Shown: piece by piece, positions 56,541-64,000 of the stretch
Position numbering within the stretch: the first letter of the stretch is position 1
Layout of the letters: each line of letters opens with the position of its first letter
NCBI GenBank assembly: GCA_032209605.1
Contig: JASFXZ010000015.1
Coordinates: 1,736,001 to 1,800,000, forward strand
Origin: Mactromeris polynyma
Lineage: Eukaryota > Mollusca > Bivalvia > Venerida > Mactridae
Reading direction: 5' to 3'
Length of the DNA: 64,000 nucleotides
Notes under the pieces: model-generated
Told to the model about the DNA's origin: nothing
The model's input: only the letters and a program-made list of their open reading frames with translations
The model's database searches: none
Translations under genes and position numbers: made by a program

Positions 56541-57719
56541 GCAGTAGTTATCATTGTGTGAGGATTATATATCAGTTAAGCAAACAAGGGATTAAGAATT
56601 TTGCAAGTTTTATAAAGCCGACCTCATAGTAATTCCAGTCTCTAACATGGATTTGACACAAGTTCTATTTTCAAAATAATAGATATGGATATTTGTAACA
56701 AAATCATAATTTATGATAATGATAACCTTGTTTAAGGAGTTTACCTGTAAGAAGGTTATCTATATTAAAATCCTCAAGGTTACTATTACCTCTCAGAAAC
56801 CTTGTGTTTCAAGGGAAACAACTTGATCAAAGATTTCATTGTAACAATCTTGCCATGAATTCCCTCCCTTGACTATACTATGTAACTATAATCTCAAACC
56901 ACAAAATCTGGTTTAAGGACACCACATGTCTGATTGTAAGATAAATAAATAAGCAACACAATATTCACAGTTTATAAATACAATCTGATTATTGGAAAGT
57001 TAGCTTATAACAACACTACAGTATTTACCTCACAGTAATAAAGCAATGTCTTATACTTTAAAAGGAATGTGGAGTATATCCAACTGATCTTACAAAACAT
57101 TTCTAAGTAATTTCCTGTTGTAAGGAACATAGTCAGTGGGAAGTCCACTTGTTTTATTTTAGTTTGGAAACGGTACACATAAACGGCCCCAAAAGAGGTA
57201 AAACACATGGATGGGGTCAATTACATTTATATGCGATGTAATTAAATACAATTACAATTACATTACTTGGTGGTCAAATACAATTACATTTCAATTAAAT
57301 TAATTATAAAAACGTCTGATATTACTGTTTTTTGGTTTAAATAGACACGCCTGGCGCGTAAAATGTGACAGGAAAAACGGTATATGGAATCAAACACAAA
57401 AAAATACAACCGTATATAAAAAGGGAAATTAGGAAACTGGCAATGTGAAACGTAGGATTATTTTGTTTGTTTTATGAGATGGGTGCTTATTAGAGGCCAT
57501 AACATTTTCAAATTTTGACTGAAAATGGCAGTTGTCAACCTACAATAGGCGATGGTCATTTATTAGAGCATGGACATTAAACATAATTATTACAGTAAAT
57601 CAAGAAGCGAACAGGAAATGGTTAGTACTAAGTGCACATCCTCTGCAAATTACCAGCGTGTTTGAATGACTGAACCCGAGATAGAATGAGATTAAGGCAA
57701 ACAATTCTTGTGAAGAAAT
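56541..57719. other. Duplicated spacer upstream of gene C
   Basis: Aligns with 26191-27400, with a shorter AT-rich 'aattacaatt' stretch (57220-57310). No gene seen. Confidence 0.4.
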
Positions 57720-58797
57720 CAGTGTTTTCCCTGACGCACAAATCTTGCGTCATTGTCGTATATTTCTGAGAAATGACCCCTAAACAATTATTTGTGAGCG
57801 TCCAAGTGGGCACAATTTGAAATCACAAAAATGAGATCACCTCTGGTTGTTTACCTGACAGAGATTTCCGAATAGGTACTTTCACTTTCATAATTACATG
57901 CAGACTGTGTCATAGATTAAGCTATTCCATCCATAATTGACATTTCTCCAAAATAAAATGAAACTTGTATCTATTCAATCTGTACTATAATGCGGATAAA
58001 AATTAAAAATTTCATAAATATTTACCGTTCTAAAAAAAGTTATGACCTTTTTTCTTTGGAAACTTCCTTCCTGAAAACGTTCGCCGTACAAAAATGACCA
58101 GTAAATGGAAAATTAACATTACACTCATTTGTAATATTTCTTGTTTAGGAAAGCATCTTTGTACTAATCAGATATGTATATTAAAGTAATGTAAGAAACA
58201 GCTACAAGAAATTCAAAGAAAATGTTTGTTTTTTTACATTTATGCATATAGCATTTAAGAAATGGGCAAATTTCCTTTCAAAATAAAAAAAATATTGTTA
58301 ATAGCAGATGACCTAAACTAAATGGATGTATCAATGGGGCATCAAATTGTCTGTAATAAAAATTATTTACATTATCTAACACAGAATATATCAAACTATA
58401 TCAAAATCATGCTATTTTTTGGTCTTTTAATAACCTTTTAACAGTTTCACTATATTTTCAATATAATATCACTTTATTACCTCCCTTTATGAAAAATGTC
58501 AGGTTTTTAAAAAAAATCAATTCTTTGTTTTTAGAAAAACGTATTGAAGCAAATTTGAATAGAATGTTATAATTCAAAAAACATTTTAAATGATAATATT
58601 TTGATATTAATTTGTGTAACAAGTTTTATATTTTGATTACTGAGCCATACATATACAATGGAAATGAACTATTTCAGTTATGGGTGGAATACCTTAAGTA
58701 CATAAGCGTAGACTCGATTTAGCATATTCCTGTATGACCCCTTGGGAAACCAGGGAGTAGCAATGACCCTCAATTTTAAAAGGCCAGGGAAAACACT
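57720..58797. mobile_element. hAT-like non-autonomous element, 1.08 kb
   Basis: The left end CAGTGTTTTCCCTG (57720-57733) and right end CAGGGAAAACACT (58785-58797) are inverted and match common hAT termini. Flanks gaagaaat and aaagaaat agree at 7 of 8 positions, suiting an 8-bp duplication. The element is absent from the paralogous place near 27385. The interior is AT-rich with no transposase. Confidence 0.7.
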
Positions 58798-59929
58798 AAA
58801 GAAATAATAACAACTGGTGATATACTTTCCTTAAGTTGACATTAGAAGTATATGTACACAGAAAAACATGTATGGAAGTATATAAACATTATACAGCATC
58901 CTTACATCTTCTAACAGTTACCTATACTGAATCATAGCTGAAAAGAATATTCTTACTAAGAAATAAAAGTCGAAGTTACTGGTGACACAATAATTACATG
59001 AAATATCTTCGTAAATGTGACTTCAAATACAATTTCTTGTGTTAAGGCAAAAATACAACAAATTCACACATCAAAGATACAGTGTTAAGTCTGAGGTTTA
59101 TTTTAAAATTCTCAATATTCAGATTTATTGTTTGTCTCCAATAGCAACCCTATATATAAGAAGAATCACACTTCTGTACTTGGTTAGTGTTAACTTAACA
59201 TGACTCTAATAGTATTTGCAACTGTTGTATATGAAACGAAACAACTTGGACTGTTATTGTAGCAATCATACCTTGATTCAACTCCCTTGACTATACTTTG
59301 TATTATTGAAACCAATACAACTGCTTTAAGGACACCTCAATTCTGATTGTATGATTGATAAAACATACAAAACGCAATAATTACGTTAATTAATAAAATG
59401 ATGTTATTTAAAACAGGCACTTGTGTCTATAGCAGACATTCTACATGTATTACCTTTTTGAAACAACACAAGTAATACAGAACTTAACATTATAAGAATT
59501 TAAAGTGACCTTAACTATTAGGATGGATAAATAGATTTATTTTATATGTAGTGCATATGCATAATATTGTTCTATATACGTTTGCGGGTATACAGAAAAT
59601 TTTGATTTAAGTTTAAATAATTTGGTATACCCAATTGTACTTTATAAAACACTACCATCTGCTCATATGTACATTTGCAGACATTCAACCAGCAACATAA
59701 TATCTTCCCGCCATAATATCAATATTTGTGTGCATCAAATATCGATAGACAGAAAAAAATAATTGAGTATCAATGACAGGTCTAAGTTAAAACAGATCTG
59801 ATGTTTTCATGACCAGAAAGTAATCAGCTACAACTAAACAAGAATCTCTTTCTACATTTTGAGTTTGTAGCAGGTAATTTTCTACCAGAAAGCAGAAGAA
59901 CATGTATCATAAAAATATTGTAACATGCT
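58798..59929. other. Spacer upstream of gene C
   Basis: From about 59230 it again aligns with sequence before gene B (aaacaacttggact; aaggacacctcaattctgat). Nothing coding. Confidence 0.4.
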
Positions 59930-60169
59930 GAACCCTCATTCTTTATATTTACCACCCTCATATACTATTTCTGACATTTCCTGTCACACAAAGATTATAA
60001 ATAGCTAACTATTCAATATTCTCACTAAATAACTAAGTTTGAATATTATTAATAAGGGAAGCAACTCTTCAGATGTTAATGAGATATTTAATCATGAGCT
60101 GTCTCTTATTCAGTCAAGTGACAAAAACAAAAACACTTCCTTATTGTCCACGTAAATAATATGATCAAG
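59930..60169 (+). promoter_or_regulatory. Putative promoter of gene C
   Basis: Paralogue of 28680-28947, with a perfect TATAAATA at 59996-60003, 174 bp before the ATG at 60170. Confidence 0.4.
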
Positions 60170-60540
60170 ATGGCAACACAGACAGACAGTGCAAATTCAA
60201 CTCGTTCCCAAATTCATTGTGGGGATTTTGTATTTGATTTTTGTTGTACTCCATGAGCTAAAAGGAAATATAATAGAGAAGCAACAAAATACTGTGTGAA
60301 TTGTAGTGAGTACTATTGTGTGAAGTGTGTTGAAAATCATAAAGATTTCAAAGCGTTGTCGGGTCATGTTTTGGTAGACCCGAACACCATAACATCGGCA
60401 CTGAGTCGATCCGGATCCGGAACCAGACACCTTGCAGTATCAACACAGCTATGTAAAAAACATCATCTTAAGCTTGTTGACATGTACTGTGCTGAAGATG
60501 ATGTCGTGGGTTGTTCTGCATGTTTTTTGCTGGACCACAA
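60170..60540 (+). pseudogene. TRIM-like gene C, exon 1, with premature stop
   Basis: Two in-frame ATGs (60161 and 60170; the latter matches gene B). Closely similar to exon 1 of B. The zinc-binding Cys29 codon is replaced by TGA at 60254-60256 (cca tga gct against cca tgt gat), cutting the protein inside B-box 1. The rest of both B-boxes is still recognisable (two extra residues, SG, near the middle), and the donor (AA then gtatgt) is kept. Confidence 0.85.
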
Positions 60541-61798
60541 GTATGTTATATTTCTTTTGTCTCTAGTAATACTTTGAAATATTTCTTCATTTTCTTTGCC
60601 TGATGTACTGTACATCTTTACATATATAAAGTAACTAAGGAGGAAAATATATGAAGCTCTAACCCTCGACCAACTCAACTCTAGTACAACACTCTACAGA
60701 TTTAGCAATCTAGGCGGCAAAAGCACATCACTGAACATATATCAGTTCTGTATGTATAAGTATATTTGTATACATTAGTCATAACCACATTATTCTGAAT
60801 TACCACAAGTCAGAGAGGCATAGTGGATGAGGGATAGAGTGCATTGCCCCGTAGCTATTTATAAACAAGTAACAAATTTAGTACTGTACCAATCAGAAAG
60901 TGTTCATTTACAGTTTATATACAACCAATTTAAAACAAATCAGTTCAAACTGAAAATTACAAAAAGTATCACGCCTATCTTTTATCATTACTCTATTATT
61001 AGCAAACTTAATTAAATTAAAGGTTGCCTGTATCCATTGAAATATATTTTCTCTAACAAATCTTTGATAACTTTGGAAGATATGAATAAAGTATAGATAT
61101 CATATTCACCATTTAATACAACCAAATACATGTACATGTATATAACTGTATCTATAGGGGTATCTACATTCATAACAATTTGTATAACATACTCGCATGA
61201 AGTAATTTTGCAGTGCATTGAATACCTTGAAATTTGATATTAGTGCATACCACTGAAAAGTATTTGTTTAGCAATAGTAGAAGGCATTACATGAAAAGAT
61301 TTATACAGCTGTATACAGCCGATCTATATACAAGTATTGTACATCTCAATACAGTACATATTTCTATCTTATTGTATTGATTAATGAATCAATCAAATGG
61401 AATGTCTGACTGTCTGTTGGTGATATTGCGGACAGTTCATACTGTATCATAAATACTTCCAAATAATTTCAATGAAAATGTATTTACTTTTAGGACATGC
61501 TCGGCCTATCTATACATTGCACATATCTGTACAGATATAACTTATCAATGATGATGAATTGAATGATTGTAAATGCTGAACTATATACATGTGTAATATG
61601 ATAAATCCAGTTCATTGAACGTAATCAAAAAGGAAGATTCAATCTTTAAGTATTGATTAATATTAAACGACACATAACATTTGACACTGTTTGTTGGCCT
61701 TATGTTATTATGTTCTTATGAACACGTGTCATTGCGGACAGTTTATACTGTATTATAAATACATCCCACTAATCTCAATGAAAATTTGTTTATTTAAG
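60541..61798. other. Intron of gene C (1258 bp)
   Basis: The compact counterpart of the 19-kb intron of gene B. It contains the SINE-like head near 60640-60720 and the empty site of the GGGCCC element near 61515-61540. A second acceptor-like tttacttttag (near 61490) precedes gacatgctc, a worn echo of the exon 2 start. Confidence 0.7.
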
Positions 61799-63027
61799 GT
61801 CATGCTCAGATATTCACTACATACCTGAATACATACAGTCAAGTTTCCCAAAAGCACAAGTGAATCAAGTCAATAATAAATTGACGAAAGCTATCAAAGA
61901 TATGGGAAAATTGAAGACCAAACATGACAACTTAAATGAGAATCTGGATAAAAGCAAAGTCAGCTGTAAACAAGAAATACAGAAATACCAGAAAGAAATA
62001 AATCACATCATTGACACAATTGAAGAAACAACACTGGCAGAACTTGATGCTAGACATAAAGATACAAAAAAGAAGACGGATGATACAAATCAAAACATAC
62101 ATGGTTAGGTTCAAATCAGAGATTGAGTCTGATCAGAGTAATGACTGTCATAAATTTGTTAGTGCTAAACTAAGTCAATGTGTGATAATGCAAGGTGAAG
62201 AATTGCAATCAGAATTATCCCACGATCAAACAACTGAACTGAAGTTTACAAGAAATGCTGACATCATGACATTTTTGTTGAGTATTGTAACATTAGGAAT
62301 GCTGAGTCCACCAGTCCTGCAGGACACTGCATCATCAACAGATGCTACTTAAGGTAAACAACCACAGCAAACAAAATATACAACTAAATCTACAACTAAA
62401 TCTACAACAAGTCCATCAGCATCCAGTGATAACATTAAGAACAAACCTATCTCTACAAGACAAGAAACTGCAGTTGTTATGAAACCACAGAAACAAGGGC
62501 TTTACAAAATGGTAGACAAATCAGAGTACAACCTGCAACAACCAGATGACCAGAATCTATGTAATATTTGGTCATCCTGTATCGTAGATAGTGATAACAT
62601 CATGTTTGGTGATAATGATAATAGGAAGTTAAAATTAGTTGAAAGTAAGACATATACAATCAGATCATTAGCACTGGAAGCCTGGCCACTGTCAGTATGT
62701 AGAGTAAGTAGTAAGGAGGCAGTAGTATGTCTGAAAAATAAAACAATACAGTTTGTATCTATCCAAGATGATAAACTTGTACCAATACGTTCATTTAGTA
62801 TGGAACATAATTGTAGTTGTATTGCTGTCATCAGAGATAGGTTGTATGTATGTGATGATCAATCTGTATATATCTATACATTGAATGGTAAACTTGTACA
62901 GACTATCAGCAATGATAAATCAGGAAATGCAATATTCTCAGATATCTGGGATATTACAGTGAGTGATGATGAACAGATGATTCATGTAGCTGACATAGAT
63001 TATGGAGTGATTACATTGAATACTGAT
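61799..63027 (+). pseudogene. TRIM-like gene C, exon 2, frameshifted and 3'-truncated
   Basis: Begins at acceptor ttatttaag with GTCATGCTCAGATATTC in the normal phase. A ~17-bp loss near 62104 shifts the frame within the coiled coil, and a TAA replaces an Arg codon at 62350-62352 in the linker. The propeller is recognisable to about MIHVADIDYGVITLNTDD, after which homology to A and B stops near 63027. The last two to three propeller blades are missing. The sequence then resumes in homology with the region just right of the pogo-like element (4254 onward). Confidence 0.85.
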
Positions 63028-63374
63028 GATGTTGGTTATATATTAGTCTGGGTTCAGTCACAGACAAGTATTATTGTGTGATCTTCTTTTGACATTATTT
63101 TATACTGAGTTACCAGCAATATAGATATTTTGATGAAGCAAGATGACGTTAAGTCCTAAGTAGGATTTCAGCAAACAGCAAATGTTATAAATAGCTAAAT
63201 ATTCAATATTCTCACTAAATGAATAAGCTTATATATCATTATTAAGTAACTCTTCATATGTAATTGCAATACATAATCATGAGTTGTCCTTTATTATGTA
63301 TCTATACACACTCCTGTGACAAATGAAAACACTTCCTTATCAACGGCATAACAAAACAAAATCATTTGATCAAG
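63028..63374 (+). promoter_or_regulatory. Compressed C-D spacer with putative promoter of D
   Basis: The first ~150 bp match 4254-4420 (cagacaagtattattgtgtg; gatgaagcaagatgac). Text like that upstream of B and C follows, including TATAAATA at 63186-63193, 189 bp before the ATG. About 28 kb of spacing between units A and B is reduced here to 350 bp. Confidence 0.55.
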
Positions 63375-63738
63375 ATGGCAGCAAAGAAAGACAGTGCACA
63401 TTTAACACATTCCCAAATTCATGGTGGGGATTTTGTATTCGATTTTTGATGTACTCCATGTGATAAAAGGAAATATAATAGAGAAGCAGCAAAATACTGT
63501 GTGAATTGTAGTGAGTACTTTTGTGTGCTGTGTGTTGACAATCATAAAAACTTCAAGGTGTTGTCGGGACATGTTCTGGTTGACCCGAACACAACAACAC
63601 CAGCACTGAGTCGATCCGACATCATATAATTGCAGCACCAACTGAGCTATGTAAAATACATCGGCTTAAGCTTGTTGACATGCACTGCGCTGAAGAGGAT
63701 GTCGTGGGTTGTTCCGCATGCTTTTTGCTGGACCACAA
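63375..63738 (+). pseudogene. TRIM-like gene D, exon 1, broken
   Basis: ATG at 63375, near-identical start to gene B. TGA at 63447-63449 replaces Cys25. A deletion near 63620 (cgacatcatataattgcag against ctggaaccagacaccttgcag) shifts the frame between the two B-boxes, and a Cys-to-Leu change (gtgctgtgtgtt) is seen in B-box 1. The donor (AA then gtatga) is at 63739. Exon 2 would lie beyond the window. Confidence 0.8.
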
Positions 63739-64000
63739 GTATGATCTATTTCTCTTATAATGCTTTAAGATATTTCGTCATTTTGTTTGCTTGATGTACT
63801 GTACATACATACATATATAAAGTAACTATGGAGGAAATTCCTGATATGAAGCTCTAACCATCGACCCACTCAACTCTAGTACGACACTCTACCGATTTAG
63901 CAATCCAGGCAGCACGCCTTGTTCCAAAGCATATCACTGAACATAATTAAGTTCTGTATGTATATGTGTATTTGAGTATGTTCATCATAACCACATTATT
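63739..64000. other. Start of intron of gene D
   Basis: Aligns with the first 250 bp of the introns of B and C, including the SINE-like head (acactctaccgatttagc). Confidence 0.6.

Overview
The window is animal genomic DNA, most likely from a bivalve mollusc. This is inferred from AT-rich sequence with GT-AG introns, from dispersed repeats I recognise from bivalve genomes (a V-SINE/RUDI-like SINE, a 'gaccttgacctttgagct' family and a 'ggccataactccgtgaaaa' family), and from a tandem family of RING-less TRIM-like (B-box plus coiled coil plus beta-propeller) genes of the kind expanded in bivalves. I do not claim a species. No prokaryotic operon, CRISPR array, rRNA or intact canonical tRNA was seen. 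Layout, TRIM-like cluster: four head-to-tail units on the + strand. Gene A has only its last exon here (11-1529). Gene B is the only complete gene, with exon 1 at 28948-29312 and exon 2 at 48346-49846; the splice joins in frame to 621 residues. Gene C (60170-60540 and 61799-63027) and gene D (63375-63738) are broken copies. About 8 kb downstream of exon 2 of A is repeated downstream of exon 2 of B. About 3 kb upstream of exon 1 of B is repeated upstream of exon 1 of C. Layout, 7.9-25.6 kb: an accessory block present after A but absent after B, bounded by ~600-bp direct repeats. It holds pogo-like, hAT-like, foldback and MITE elements, an L2/CR1-type LINE remnant, a V-SINE with a MITE inside it, a 1.2-kb 9-bp-period satellite, a 0.9-kb 32-bp minisatellite, an internally deleted Crypton-type tyrosine recombinase, two BED zinc-finger fragments, and two separated minus-strand exons of an EF-hand protein. 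Layout, intron of gene B: it is 19.0 kb against 1.26 kb in its paralogue C, and the excess is explained by four insertions: a 168-bp tandem array segment (30.05-31.94 kb), a 2.2-kb block with a hidden 97-codon exon (32.46-34.64 kb), a 2.1-kb GGGCCC-ended transposon (34.71-36.84 kb), and an 11.1-kb giant foldback element (37.04-48.13 kb). The foldback has 41-bp perfect terminal inverted repeats, 11-bp flanking direct repeats and arms built from ~380-bp satellite monomers in opposite orientation. It is the most striking structure in the window. How it works together: the cluster appears to evolve by unequal exchange and transposon insertion. One functional-looking receptor-like or scaffold gene (B) sits among decaying copies, and most non-genic sequence is mobile or satellite DNA. 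All identifications are by eye from motifs; no database search was run.
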